A stretch of DNA of 64,000 bases from Methylicorpusculum oleiharenae (GTDB lineage: Bacteria > Pseudomonadota > Gammaproteobacteria > Methylococcales > Methylomonadaceae). The notes under the pieces are model-generated. The model was not told the origin of the DNA and did no database searches. It saw nothing but the letters and a program-made list of their open reading frames with translations. Both the position numbers and the translations under genes were made by a program. The number at the start of each line of letters is the position of its first letter. The first letter of the stretch is position 1. Shown here in pieces: positions 18,901-27,552 of this stretch. The stretch covers positions 372,001 through 436,000 of the forward strand of contig NZ_WUTY02000002.1 in the NCBI RefSeq assembly GCF_009828925.2. Reading direction: 5' to 3'.

Positions 18901-19388
18901 GCATCACGAATTTTACCGAGACTGGCAACACCCGCCGCCGACTGAAACAGGATCTGGCCGACGTCGTTCTCGGCATTGAGGATGCTATTGCCTCCGGACA
19001 CCAAGCGCGTATGGTCAAGACCAAACATTTGATCAAAGAAATGTCTATCCGCACCATCTAAGAACGGTGTCAGCGCGGTATCGGGCAAGACGACATCCTG
19101 TGGTGAACGTAGGGTTTGTTTTAGAGCCTTTGCCCGGTGAAAGTCTAACGAACCTGAGGCATTGCTGATGGAGGCACCCAAACGTAGTTCATTAAGCGGA
19201 TGTAAAAAACTGAGCTGAGAACGCGGCGGGATGCCGAACAACAAATCAACAATGGCGGACCGCAATGTCGACTTGCCGGCCTCATTAGGCCCGACAATTA
19301 GATGAAAGTCCTGTTTGGCTACTGGAAACATAACCGAGCGGTCAGAGAATTTGCCGTATTTGATTAAGTCCAAGCGGTTGAATCGCAT
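15930..19388 (-). CDS. yhaN: YhaN/SbcC-like SMC-type ATPase
   Basis: 1152 aa. The N-terminal ABC head half carries Walker A VGPNEAGKST (33-41) and an FFDQMFGLDHTRLVSGG block typical of the YhaN family. Long Gln/Leu/Ala-rich coiled coils fill about residues 190-950, and the C-terminal head half carries the signature ISGMSDGTRDQLYLALRLA and Walker B PFIADDLFINYDD. Proteins of this type pair with an Mre11-like nuclease to open or trim DNA ends. It starts 7 bp after the stop of the nuclease gene at 19396, so the two form an operon and almost certainly one complex. The Zn-hook CxxC of true SbcC/Rad50 is not seen. Confidence 0.88.
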   Translation of the reverse strand: MRFNRLDLIKYGKFSDRSVMFPVAKQDFHLIVGPNEAGKSTLRSAIVDLLFGIPPRSQLSFLHPLNELRLGASISNASGSLDFHRAKALKQTLRSPQDVVLPDTALTPFLDGADRHFFDQMFGLDHTRLVSGGNSILNAENDVGQILFQSAAGVASLGKIRDALIAEADKLWAPRKANNREYYIAADQLDKATTALKEATVRTKVWVDANSKVESLQEALSHERERHQQLQSQRNRLERIRRLAPFLMTLRDNEHKLAELGEVIELPVDAAATLATAERELAIALERLELRTGEVEKITEALSNIDVDEVVLELAADISKLDNLRLQYSAYERDIANRKNEIAVLWQAVGQACTQLDWAPDSESAIAHRMPTLLVRRELRQLVRDRGGIIQTLRAAEQAEKTKCSEIETLSKQLAELQMGEVKPALRAALANTKSFGDTELALQKRQATLTKTKSALDNLLLELGQWQKPLPELIALQPPSQEKVNRLIQERQSLIADRKAELLRLKNQTAEVARIELQIAQFKALHHPMTLAAVIEARTERDTSWEAIKTGEIDLQREGHTFEEKMTHADQVADKRLDDVEEATELQSLNQLLEREQQSLSMIEHQCAQWEAELHVFDDRWGQEALSMGLNGMPLEDMGAWIIRREKALSAGIAYQDAQDEFDSFSRLVAQSRLNLVKALQETRLPVVETDSLSVLCIQAEGYIHATDSAKIRHETLSAQLLTAQSLATTLRQATENAKAEESRWSKAWSTTLAKTGLPPDSDIGTTEGALELIEQIAEKLEKMRQIQVERIDTMNADLKEFSIEGNRLAQIIAAELKDQPAEQIAQTLANRLDRARESFTESSRLKEALRIANSQVLEAKESSQTAMASLKPLMEKAGVDTTALLNEAIGRSDEQRRLNAALAEAKAALLSGGDGLIREQLEAEIDAANLVQLAAELTRINDEIADAVQQQTTLSADRANALGVLSEIGGSDAATQAEAQRQEALAQMSDVAERYVKVFTAGRLLRWSIDRYREEKQGPLLQRAGAIFSTLTSGSFTKLILDFEREPMVLEGLRSDGTLVGISGMSDGTRDQLYLALRLAALEMHLEQAMPLPFIADDLFINYDDVRSKAGFEALKALSEQTQVIFLSHHDHLIPLVQEVFGKQVNVVWL

Positions 19389-19395
19389 CGTCAGT

Positions 19396-20652
19396 TCACT
19401 CTACCTTGGCTAAATGAGACAGCAGTCCCGGGCGGACTTCGCGAACCAAGTCCACTAACTCGCCTGAACGGATGGCTTTAAAGTAAGGGACTGAGGTTTG
19501 CAACTCTAAGGGAGCTTTATTGACGAGCCCTAAAAGATCGTCTTGCAGGCTCTTAAGGAAATCAGCGTCTGATTCAGCCGCCTGAAGCAGATCCTGCAAA
19601 TCGGATAAGGCATCGGCTCGTGCTCGCAGCGCCTCACCGTCATCTGCCGAAGCAGTCGCCACCTTGACCTTTTCAATCCAAAGTCGCTCCGTCCCCAGGG
19701 TGACTGCCAAAGCCAAGACTTCGGCGCGAAGTTGCGATTCCAGTCCGAAAAGATCACCGTGCGCAGCCGTTTTACCGGTGACGGTGACTCTAACTGCTAA
19801 AGGGATGGTCGAGAGGCTACTTTCTACAAGTCCGTCGAGCGCTTTTCCTATCATGAACACTACGTCCGATAGCGATTTGCACTCGGTTGCATCGACCTCA
19901 AGACTGGCCCAGCGCAGGACATCGACGAACAGGCGCTGAATGTCATGAATGCCTTCTTCGTCCGCAGTCACAATAACCGCGCCACGCGGTCCGGTCTCCC
20001 TGATATGGCGCCCCTGAAGGTTGCCTGGGAAAACCACTGTCGACTCACCTTGCCATATTTGATGTTCATGAACATGACCCAATGCCCAGTAGTGATAGCC
20101 CTTGGCATGAAGTTCATCTAAACTGCACGGGGCATAAGTAGCGTGTGCTGCGTTGCCCTCAAGTGCGGTGTGGAGCACGCCAATGTTGAACATGCCTGAC
20201 ACCGGAGACGGGTACCCTGTGACGAGGTTTTCTAAAGTCTCTTTTTCCTTAAAGCTTCGGCCATGCAGGGCAACCTTAAGATCTTCCAGACGAAAAGTGC
20301 TGGGTTTGCGGGTGTCGAAGGCAAATACGTTGTCAGGGAGTTGCAGTTTCTTGGTCATTTCACTTTCGGCATCGTGATTGCCGAACAGCAGATAAACCGG
20401 AATGCCCGCTTTCTTCAGACGCCCCATTTCTTTACAGAAAAAAATGCCGGTGTTGTGATCCTTCCAAGTGCCATCGTACAGGTCTCCGGCAATCACCATG
20501 AAGTCAACCGCTTGCTCAATCGCTTCGGTAACCAGGTTGGTAAAGGCATCGCGAGTCGCCGTGCGCAGCATGTCTACAGGGGCATCAGCATAGGCACTCA
20601 ATCCCGTTAATGGACTATCTAAGTGTATGTCTGCCGCATGGATAAATTTCAC
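19396..20652 (-). CDS. yhaO: YhaO/SbcD-like DNA repair exonuclease (metallophosphoesterase)
   Basis: 418 aa Mre11/SbcD-type calcineurin-like phosphoesterase. The metal-binding motifs are all present in order: HAADIHLD (5-12), GDLYDG (57-62), GNHD near residue 92, and GHVHEHQIW near residue 195. The C-terminal 200 residues form the capping and partner-binding part. It is the first gene of the pair with the YhaN-like ATPase and is transcribed away from the Wadjet locus; the 210-bp gap to 20863 must hold its promoter. Expected role: nuclease subunit acting on double-strand DNA ends or hairpins. No catalytic residue appears to be missing. Confidence 0.88.
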   Translation of the reverse strand: MKFIHAADIHLDSPLTGLSAYADAPVDMLRTATRDAFTNLVTEAIEQAVDFMVIAGDLYDGTWKDHNTGIFFCKEMGRLKKAGIPVYLLFGNHDAESEMTKKLQLPDNVFAFDTRKPSTFRLEDLKVALHGRSFKEKETLENLVTGYPSPVSGMFNIGVLHTALEGNAAHATYAPCSLDELHAKGYHYWALGHVHEHQIWQGESTVVFPGNLQGRHIRETGPRGAVIVTADEEGIHDIQRLFVDVLRWASLEVDATECKSLSDVVFMIGKALDGLVESSLSTIPLAVRVTVTGKTAAHGDLFGLESQLRAEVLALAVTLGTERLWIEKVKVATASADDGEALRARADALSDLQDLLQAAESDADFLKSLQDDLLGLVNKAPLELQTSVPYFKAIRSGELVDLVREVRPGLLSHLAKVE

Positions 20653-20826
20653 TAATTTTTCCTTTGTTGTTTTGAGACTAGCCTTCCTAGGCAGCTTATA
20701 GATTTAATAATATGTTGTCTTGGAAATTCAACCCATCCTAAGCTTTTAAATCCGTTTTTCAGCAAGTGCAGGTGAAATCGCTATGAATGTCGGTATTTTA
20801 CTTCCTTACAAAATAGTTCGATTATT

Positions 20827-20855
20827 TTGATATGTCAACTTTCATGACATATAAT
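20827..20855 (+). promoter_or_regulatory. Sigma-70 promoter with embedded operator for the WYL-jet operon
   Basis: TTGATA (20827-20832), a 17-base spacer and a perfect TATAAT (20850-20855) form a near-consensus promoter. A perfect inverted repeat, ATATGTCA / TGACATAT with a 7-base spacer, covers 20830-20852, so a dimer bound there would block polymerase. WYL regulators of defence loci (BrxR, CapW) bind repeats like this in their own promoters. Transcription would start about 20862, one base from the ATG at 20863, which implies a leaderless message. Confidence 0.75.
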
Positions 20856-20862
20856 TCCAACA

Positions 20863-21750
20863 ATGAAAAAGATCTCTAATTTGCAGCCCTCCGGTCAATC
20901 TGATATCCCATTAAAATGGGATACCCGGCAACGTCTGGCCTTGATTGAAGCCACCGTATTATGGGAAGGCCGGATAACATCCAGCATATTAATGCAGCAG
21001 TTTGGTATTTCCCGGGGCCAGGCTTCCAAGGATTTTTCCTTGTATCACCAATTAGCCGAAGATAATCTGCGTTACGATCTCAATCAGAAAGCCTATGTTG
21101 CCAGTGAGTCCTTCACTCCTTGTTTCATGCGCGGCACGGCAGATGAATATTTACGCTTGCTTGAGGCTGGTAATTATCTGGGACAATCTGTCGTGTTGCC
21201 CATTACGCCTACAGACATAGGTGGTGAAATACTCCGTCCGCCTCAGCGGAGCTTGGATTTTCAGGTGGTGCGGTTCGTGCATCAAGCCATTCGTGAAAAA
21301 CGCCAATTAAATATCACCTATCAAGCAATGAACAGTGAACCGAGCGCCTTGACGCTGGAACCGCACAGCTTGATATTTAACGGTTTTCGCTGGCATATTC
21401 GCGCTTACAGTGAGACACATCAGGCTTATCGTGATTTTGTTTTAGCCAGATTTTTAAGCGCTCAATTAAAGAGCGAAAAGGCCGTTAATTTTGCTGAGCA
21501 GGATATCGAGTGGCAAACCTTTGAAACATTAATTATCGCGCCTCATCCCGATTTATCTGCGACTCAACAAGCACTCATTGCTGATGATTTTGGAATGGAA
21601 AACGCTAGCTTAGCGCTGACGGTGAGACGCGCTTTAAGACCTTATTATCTGCGCATGTTGTATCTTGATGGCCGGCCGGAAATCCCCCAAGTGCACCCCA
21701 TCGTGTGGCTTAACCGGGCTGATTTCGAGCCGGAGTCGCACCGCCTATGA
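20863..21750 (+). CDS. WYL-domain transcriptional regulator of the Wadjet locus
   Basis: 295 aa. Residues about 20-85 form a winged helix (RLALIEATVLWEGRITSSI and FGISRGQASKDFSLYHQL), and about 135-210 a WYL domain (INITYQAMNSEPSALTLEPHSLIFNGFRWHIRAY), with a C-terminal extension domain. This is the BrxR/CapW architecture of regulators that repress defence operons until a ligand or nucleic acid signal appears. It sits directly on a consensus-like promoter with an inverted repeat and overlaps the jetA start by ATGA, so it is the first gene of the jet operon and probably autoregulates it. No Shine-Dalgarno sequence precedes the ATG. Confidence 0.88.
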   Translation: MKKISNLQPSGQSDIPLKWDTRQRLALIEATVLWEGRITSSILMQQFGISRGQASKDFSLYHQLAEDNLRYDLNQKAYVASESFTPCFMRGTADEYLRLLEAGNYLGQSVVLPITPTDIGGEILRPPQRSLDFQVVRFVHQAIREKRQLNITYQAMNSEPSALTLEPHSLIFNGFRWHIRAYSETHQAYRDFVLARFLSAQLKSEKAVNFAEQDIEWQTFETLIIAPHPDLSATQQALIADDFGMENASLALTVRRALRPYYLRMLYLDGRPEIPQVHPIVWLNRADFEPESHRL

Positions 21751-22991
21751 TTAACCCACGCAGTCTGATTCGTGCGCTGGATAAACACTGGGAAGTAATC
21801 GAGCGCGTTGTCATTCAAAGTCGTGACCAGATAGCCCATGAACGTGACGGGCTTTTGATGCTTCTGGCTAAAGTTTATGTCAATGAAACGACCGAGCAAC
21901 ACATCGAGCGTTTGCAACAGTTAGTCAATGCTGAATTATTGATTGAATTGGCGCACAGCAATTCATTGCAACTCAATGAAAACGTCCGCCAATTTGTTGC
22001 TGGCTTGTTACATGAACATGAATTAGGGCTATCTGATATTTTGAAAGTCCGAATTGTTGACATTAAAACGGGTCTGGAACAATTGCAGCAGGCTATGCAG
22101 AATCGTGATATGGCAGCTTTACAACAAGGCGCGGTGCGCATCGACAGCCAACTTCGGCAGATCATGCAACAACTCGATCAGGATGCGCATGCTATCCAAG
22201 ATATTGCTGAACGCGCGAAAGGAAATGATGAACGAATGCCATTGGCTAGACGGTATCGGGAGGTTCTGGAAGCCTATGATCGTTATGTATTACCCATGAC
22301 TGAATTGATGGATACGGGATCCGGAGGTAATTTTTACCCGCTTTTGGAAGAAGCCGAACACGTTTTGGAAGCTCTGATTCAGCAACTGGCAATTCAAGGT
22401 GGCCTGTACAGCCACCAGCTCATGCTGAGACAAGTAGGCTTTCACGTAAGAGATTTACGGCAGACCGGTCTTATTGTATTAAAACAATGCACCAACACCT
22501 TGATGCCGCTGAGAGAAGAAATTCGACGCCATAACCAGTTGAGTGCGGCCATTGGACACCTATTGGGGGAGGTGCGTAAAAAAGGCTTACGCCGAACTTT
22601 TCCGGCTCAATGTCTGCCGGTTTGGCGTAAAGAGCGCACATTCTCGGTAGCTATCGGGCCTGAATTATTATCGTTAATGGAGCAAGTGCGCCATTATCAG
22701 CCTAAAAGCGTTGAATTTCCGGAGTTAATGACGGATGAAACCCTCATTCAACTGGAACAGATTAATGAAGAGGCCATTCGTCGCCATTTTTATCAGAGCC
22801 TGCCTTTAGCTGATTTGATGCGATGGCTAACGCAGCATTATGGCCATTATCAGGATGTCACTGTGTTGAGGCTTTATCACAAATTGATCCGTTTACCGGA
22901 TATTACTGCGACGCCTAATCCAGACGAAACGACCCTTACTCTCAAAGCCGTTTCAATTCGACTTCACAGTCACGCCATTGAGTCCTTATGA
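21747..22991 (+). CDS. jetA: Wadjet JetA (MksF-like kleisin)
   Basis: 414 aa. It is largely helical, with an N-terminal winged-helix-like part (MINPRSLIRALDKHWEVIERV), a central helical region rich in Gln, Glu and Leu (about 95-250) and a C-terminal part that should bind the SMC head. It is identified mainly by position and size: in Wadjet systems the kleisin (JetA) leads, followed by the KITE protein (JetB), the SMC (JetC) and the nuclease (JetD), as here. JetA bridges the JetC heads and binds JetB dimers. ATGA overlaps join it to the WYL gene and to jetB. Sequence similarity to a specific Wadjet type could not be tested. Confidence 0.85.
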   Translation: MINPRSLIRALDKHWEVIERVVIQSRDQIAHERDGLLMLLAKVYVNETTEQHIERLQQLVNAELLIELAHSNSLQLNENVRQFVAGLLHEHELGLSDILKVRIVDIKTGLEQLQQAMQNRDMAALQQGAVRIDSQLRQIMQQLDQDAHAIQDIAERAKGNDERMPLARRYREVLEAYDRYVLPMTELMDTGSGGNFYPLLEEAEHVLEALIQQLAIQGGLYSHQLMLRQVGFHVRDLRQTGLIVLKQCTNTLMPLREEIRRHNQLSAAIGHLLGEVRKKGLRRTFPAQCLPVWRKERTFSVAIGPELLSLMEQVRHYQPKSVEFPELMTDETLIQLEQINEEAIRRHFYQSLPLADLMRWLTQHYGHYQDVTVLRLYHKLIRLPDITATPNPDETTLTLKAVSIRLHSHAIESL

Positions 22992-23545
22992 ATATCGATT
23001 TAACCAAGCTTTCTTTGCTCCAGCCTCTGTTTAAGCTTTTGAGTGCGGGTACCCATTTAAACCGATTACAGGATACCGAACTTTGGGTAGAACTGGAGTC
23101 TCAACGCGAGCTGTATGAAACCTTATTTGCTGCCTGTGGTTTTACCCTGGTACTCGATGGCCGCGGATTTGCTTATTTTAAAACGGATCAAGCGTCTTCC
23201 TATACCGGCAAACTGACCCGTCGCTTGGCATTGTTGTTAATGTTACTGTTTGAATACCAAGCCGATCAAGGCTTGCATTTATTTCAATTTCAACAATGGC
23301 GTCTCGATAATGAGCTGATTGATAAGCTTTGGCAGCACTATCACGCGGTCTTGGAAGCGGAAGAATTGACCGGTCAACACCTGTTAAAAGAGATCTTTGA
23401 CAGTGCTGCCCGCATTGGCTTTCTGGTCAGTGAAGACGGCGAGTACCGACTCCTTCCTGCCGTGCATCGCTACCTGGATTTGTTTGAAGAATTAGCGCAA
23501 GCAGAACGGACGGATCACCTTCACTCCGAAGGAGAGCTGCTTTGA
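22988..23545 (+). CDS. jetB: Wadjet JetB (MksE-like KITE subunit)
   Basis: 185 aa, a small helix-rich protein with the tandem winged-helix feel of MukE/MksE (KITE) proteins; for example, the block near residues 45-65 (LDGRGFAYFKTDQ) is a wing-like beta turn, followed by RRLALLLMLLFEYQADQG. KITE dimers bind the kleisin and DNA in condensin-like complexes. It has ATGA overlaps with jetA and jetC. The order and tight coupling fix the assignment more than the sequence itself does. Confidence 0.85.
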   Translation: MNIDLTKLSLLQPLFKLLSAGTHLNRLQDTELWVELESQRELYETLFAACGFTLVLDGRGFAYFKTDQASSYTGKLTRRLALLLMLLFEYQADQGLHLFQFQQWRLDNELIDKLWQHYHAVLEAEELTGQHLLKEIFDSAARIGFLVSEDGEYRLLPAVHRYLDLFEELAQAERTDHLHSEGELL

Positions 23546-26349
23546 GTCTTGCCCACTACGGATTTCAAAAGCTAGTGCTATTAAACAGCGCCGGTTATAG
23601 CCGGGCAGAATTGCCGCTGGACGATTCAGTCTCGATCATTGCGCCCAATAATACCGGCAAAACCAGCTTGATTAATGCGCTGCAGTTTTTGCTCATCCTT
23701 GATAAGCGGCACATGGATTTTGGCGCACACAGTGTCGAAAACTCAAGACGATTTTATTTTCCGGATAACAGTGCCTATATCTTACTGGAAGTGTTGCTGC
23801 CTTCGGGTATGGCGGTGATTGGTTGCGTCGGTAAAGGATTGAGTCATGATTATGAGTATTTCGCCTATCAAGGCAGTCTCGACCTTGAGGATTACCGACT
23901 AGAAGACGGTAAGTTAGTTGCCCAACCCAAATTAATGAGTCGCCTGTTCGCATGCGGTAAACCCGCCAAAATTTATCAACAAGCTGATTTACGGGCACTG
24001 CTCTATGGTAACCGCCAAAAGCAGCGTTCAGACGACCCGGATTTCACCATTTTTCCGTTAGAATTTAATTCACAGGCAGCGACGTATCAGCGTATTTTGA
24101 CGCGCACTTTACGCCTTGATCGCTTGGATAGCAGGCAGGTTAAAGATTATATTTTAGAGATCTTCAAAAACGATTTGCAAGATCGCAATGTCGATTTTAA
24201 AAGTGAATGGGATAAGTCTTTTGCCGATGTCAATTATGACAAATCTCAATATGATGCGGTGTTCCTCAACCAGGAGCTCATTGCTCGCATGGAAGACAGT
24301 CAGCAAATGCGCAGAACCTTAAGAGGCAAGATTATTCTATGGCGGCCTTTGATTGAACAAGGCTTGAATGAATGGGAAGCCTACAACCGCAACACAACGG
24401 ATGACAACAAGGAACACCTTCGCGCGTTGGACGAGAAAGTCCAGGACCTGGAAACGCGACAGAAAACGATTTATAAAGACCAGGCTGATGTCAAAGTTTT
24501 ATTAAATGAGCAACAAAGAAGTGAACAGAAATTTCAAGAATTGACCGTTCAATTTGCGTTTGTGAATGACTTAGCGCAACTTGAAACGCAACGGGACGCT
24601 TTACAACATCAACGTGACGAGTTAGTGCGTATCATTGGCAATGCCGAACAGCAGCAATCACCGGATGCCATCAAAAGAAACATCGCGAAGCTCACTAAAG
24701 AACAAACCGAACTGCACGGTCAGTTGGCCAGCCTTAACGACAATCTCTACCTTCAACTGCAAAAGCTACTGCCGGCAAACAGTTTTGAACTGCTAACCCG
24801 GTTATTGGCAAAATCCGTTTTGAGCTTGCCCGTCGCGCAAGGCAATGCTGTTAAGCTGAACGACCCGCATTCATTTCAATCATTTGCCGCAAAACTTGAA
24901 GATCGACTGACATCCAACCAGTTGCAACTGCCGGGTTTGGTATTGGATTTGTCGGCATTGGCGCCCAATCTCACCATCAAAACCGCACAAGAACTGGAGA
25001 TGGAAATCGGCGATTGTGACCGACAGTTGGTTGACTTAAAGCAGTTGTTAAAAACCGTTGAGACATTGTCACAACAACAGCAAAAGCAACACGCATTGGA
25101 ACAGCAAATTGCTGATCTTGATAAAGATATATCACACTATAAAGAATTTTTATCCCTGCACAGGAGTGCTTCAGAAAGGCTAAAGCTTACACACGAATTG
25201 AAAAAGAAACTGCAGGCGCTTGAATTTGAAGAATCCACCTTGGCTGAAAATAAAAAGGCCATTGCCCAGGCTCAAGAAAGCCATAAAACAAAGCTGAAAG
25301 AGCTCCAAAGCCAACATCAACGTATCAACACTGCCCGTCAGCAGCGCGTGGATCAGCAGTCGCCGTTTGACTTTTTGGAGCAACTCGCCTTTTTGCCGTG
25401 TATGGACGCGGCTGAGTTGACTATGCCGACGCTTGCAGATCGAATCGAGCGCTATAACGCTGATTGCCGACAATTAAGGGAAATCGACAGTGAACTCAAC
25501 AGTCAGCTGAGTGAATTGCATGGCTACGGTATTAATAAATTTCAACTGCAGGATTCTTCAGAGCTTGAGCTCAATGCCTTGTTTGCCTACACCCTGAACT
25601 TAAATCAGGAAAAGGCGGCGATAGAACGAAAAGCCCGTTCGGCTGTAGTGCAAGTGGCAGCTATTTTAAGGGATTTACGAAACAGTCTGGAAACCCTGAA
25701 AAGTCGAATGCGCGAATTTAATAACAAAATCAATAAACGCCAACTTTCCGATCTTAAGGTGTTTAAAATCGAACCTCGCGAGGAAGAAGCCTTAGTCAAG
25801 GCGATACAAACATTGATTTCGACCTCGGAACAGGTTGACTCGGGAAATTCATTTGATTTGTTCGACCACAACGCGGTGCTGGATGATAAAGCCCTGAATA
25901 AGGCTAAAGATACTCTCATAAAGGAAGGCGAAGCCCGAGGCGGATTGCGGGTTGAACATTTGTTCCGCCTGGTTTTTATTATCGCCAAAGAAAATCAAAC
26001 ACCCGCGGAATTCGAAGACATGGACAGTGCCGCATCGAACGGCACGGTTCTAATGGCCAAACTGATTACTGGCTTGGCCATGCTGAATCAAATGCAGGAC
26101 CCTCGCAAAGCCATCAAAACGGCGTGTTATCTGGACGAAGCCGCATCACTGGATCAACGTAACCAGCGCAATTTGATTGAAATAGCGGCCGGATTTGGTT
26201 TTACCCTTATCTTCGCCTCGCCCGAACCGCAAATCACCGCACGCTATTGCGTCCCCATTGGCACCACCAATGGCAAAAACCATATCAGCCGATTAAATTG
26301 GCAAATTTTGGAACCTGTTTTAGCGTCAAATTTGGATGAGCGATCATGA
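23542..26349 (+). CDS. jetC: Wadjet JetC (MksB-like SMC ATPase)
   Basis: 935 aa SMC-family ATPase, the motor that extrudes DNA loops in Wadjet complexes. Walker A is APNNTGKTS (34-42), within the conserved SIIAPNNTGKTSLINALQF stretch. Long coiled coils run through about residues 260-740 with a hinge-like less coiled part in between. The C-terminal head half has a degenerate signature region and a Walker B at ACYLDEAASLDQRN, followed by GFTLIFASPEPQ. At 935 residues it is short for JetC (often 1000-1200), suggesting shorter arms. It overlaps jetB and jetD by ATGA. Expected role: sensing small circular DNA and positioning it for cutting by JetD. Confidence 0.9.
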   Translation: MSLAHYGFQKLVLLNSAGYSRAELPLDDSVSIIAPNNTGKTSLINALQFLLILDKRHMDFGAHSVENSRRFYFPDNSAYILLEVLLPSGMAVIGCVGKGLSHDYEYFAYQGSLDLEDYRLEDGKLVAQPKLMSRLFACGKPAKIYQQADLRALLYGNRQKQRSDDPDFTIFPLEFNSQAATYQRILTRTLRLDRLDSRQVKDYILEIFKNDLQDRNVDFKSEWDKSFADVNYDKSQYDAVFLNQELIARMEDSQQMRRTLRGKIILWRPLIEQGLNEWEAYNRNTTDDNKEHLRALDEKVQDLETRQKTIYKDQADVKVLLNEQQRSEQKFQELTVQFAFVNDLAQLETQRDALQHQRDELVRIIGNAEQQQSPDAIKRNIAKLTKEQTELHGQLASLNDNLYLQLQKLLPANSFELLTRLLAKSVLSLPVAQGNAVKLNDPHSFQSFAAKLEDRLTSNQLQLPGLVLDLSALAPNLTIKTAQELEMEIGDCDRQLVDLKQLLKTVETLSQQQQKQHALEQQIADLDKDISHYKEFLSLHRSASERLKLTHELKKKLQALEFEESTLAENKKAIAQAQESHKTKLKELQSQHQRINTARQQRVDQQSPFDFLEQLAFLPCMDAAELTMPTLADRIERYNADCRQLREIDSELNSQLSELHGYGINKFQLQDSSELELNALFAYTLNLNQEKAAIERKARSAVVQVAAILRDLRNSLETLKSRMREFNNKINKRQLSDLKVFKIEPREEEALVKAIQTLISTSEQVDSGNSFDLFDHNAVLDDKALNKAKDTLIKEGEARGGLRVEHLFRLVFIIAKENQTPAEFEDMDSAASNGTVLMAKLITGLAMLNQMQDPRKAIKTACYLDEAASLDQRNQRNLIEIAAGFGFTLIFASPEPQITARYCVPIGTTNGKNHISRLNWQILEPVLASNLDERS

Positions 26350-27221
26350 CCGTTTTATCCGAAGCGCTAAAATGCCTGCTCAACAGTGACCAACCGTTAA
26401 CCGCCTCTTCGTTTACGCCCAGCCAGCGAACTCATCTGGATCAGTTTTCGCGTGAAACCCGGCTCATAGAACGAAATTCGCAAGGTCGAGGCACAGTTTA
26501 TAAGGTGATCGACCGACACAGCCTTGTTAGCTATCTACGCCAACTTCACCCGTTGGACGACGAGTCTTTACTGATGGAACTACCGGCACGTAGCCGTAAC
26601 ATCGGTAAAGACCGGAACAGCAAGACCGGTCAGACGAGCCATGAGTCTTGTTATTTGTTGATGAAAGCGTGGGATGCTAATGTGGTGTGGGAGAGTGAAA
26701 AGACCATCATGTTTCCTTCGGAACTCACTGAACGCTTTGGCGTTGCAGCCTTACGGATAGGCGCGGGACAGGGTTGGCAGTGCAACAGCCCTCTTTTATT
26801 AGTTGAAAATCAGGCGCTGTTTGATCGATGCGATTGGTTACCGTTAAATTTTAAAGGCTGTCTGGCCTATTACGCAGGTCACTTATCAGACCTATTATTA
26901 CACTGGTTTTCAGCTCAAAAACGATCCGAAAATGTCATTCTATTCCCGGATTATGATGGCATCGGCTTATCCAACTATGTCCGGTTACTGGACGCTCTTC
27001 ATCCTGAAACGACGCTACACTTTTATTGGCTACCCAATTGGGAAGACAAATTGGTAATTTTTGGTAACTCGGATACGTGGTCAAAAAGTCGAGTTCACTT
27101 TGAAAATGCCATTGCAAAACTTAGTGCAAAGAATGCACTCAACGATGATTTTATTAAATTAGCAAGATTGTCACAACACCATGGTAAAGCGTTGGAACAA
27201 GAATCAATTTGGTTGCATTGA
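26346..27221 (+). CDS. jetD: Wadjet JetD (MksG-like TOPRIM nuclease)
   Basis: 291 aa. The C-terminal half is a DUF2220-type TOPRIM domain: the acidic residue in LLLVENQALFD (about 150) and the DxD pair in ILFPDYDGIGLSNY (about 196-206) are the metal-binding residues that cut plasmid DNA in Wadjet. The N-terminal part (1-80) looks like a winged helix (VYKVIDRHSLVSYL). It is shorter than many JetD proteins (350-400 residues), mostly at the N-terminal arm. It closes the operon; 332 bases to the convergent selO gene follow. Confidence 0.88.
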   Translation: MTVLSEALKCLLNSDQPLTASSFTPSQRTHLDQFSRETRLIERNSQGRGTVYKVIDRHSLVSYLRQLHPLDDESLLMELPARSRNIGKDRNSKTGQTSHESCYLLMKAWDANVVWESEKTIMFPSELTERFGVAALRIGAGQGWQCNSPLLLVENQALFDRCDWLPLNFKGCLAYYAGHLSDLLLHWFSAQKRSENVILFPDYDGIGLSNYVRLLDALHPETTLHFYWLPNWEDKLVIFGNSDTWSKSRVHFENAIAKLSAKNALNDDFIKLARLSQHHGKALEQESIWLH

Positions 27222-27463
27222 CATCCTCATCGCCCTAAAGAGAAGGTGATTCCTTTCGGAATGATAGTGCGTCGCCGCTTCTCACGGGGTGCTAAAAAAT
27301 CTCCCTCCTCACAGGGCAATGACTGGACTTTCAGCAGCTTGCTGACTACCATGCCAGTCGCACTTTGGTTCGCGTTGCTCACAAAATCTAACCTTATTCG
27401 TTATGTGTTTACTGACAATAATCGTGGCTATATATACGATAAGTAGGGTCCAATCAGTAAGTT
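27218..27463. other. Gene-free stretch with an IS200/IS605-type end relic
   Basis: Just after jetD the text GACATCCTCATCGCCCT, AAAG, then AGAAGGTGATTCCTTTCGG resembles the imperfect hairpin found at right ends of IS200/IS605 elements (usually a CCTC-CGCCCT / AGGGCG-GAGG stem). No tnpA or tnpB reading frame remains. The call is tentative. Confidence 0.3.
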
Positions 27464-27527
27464 CAGATACAACTTTTAGCCATCTTTTATTGATATTAAC
27501 CTAGCCTTTACAATTAAGTTGTATCTG
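27464..27527. repeat. Perfect 12-bp inverted repeat between jetD and selO
   Basis: CAGATACAACTT (27464-27475) and AAGTTGTATCTG (27516-27527) are exact reverse complements with a 40-base AT-rich spacer. It lies between two convergent genes, so it may be a bidirectional transcription end or the remains of a small mobile element. Confidence 0.5.
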
Positions 27528-27552
27528 GCACTACTTTTTCAATTCCAACGAA

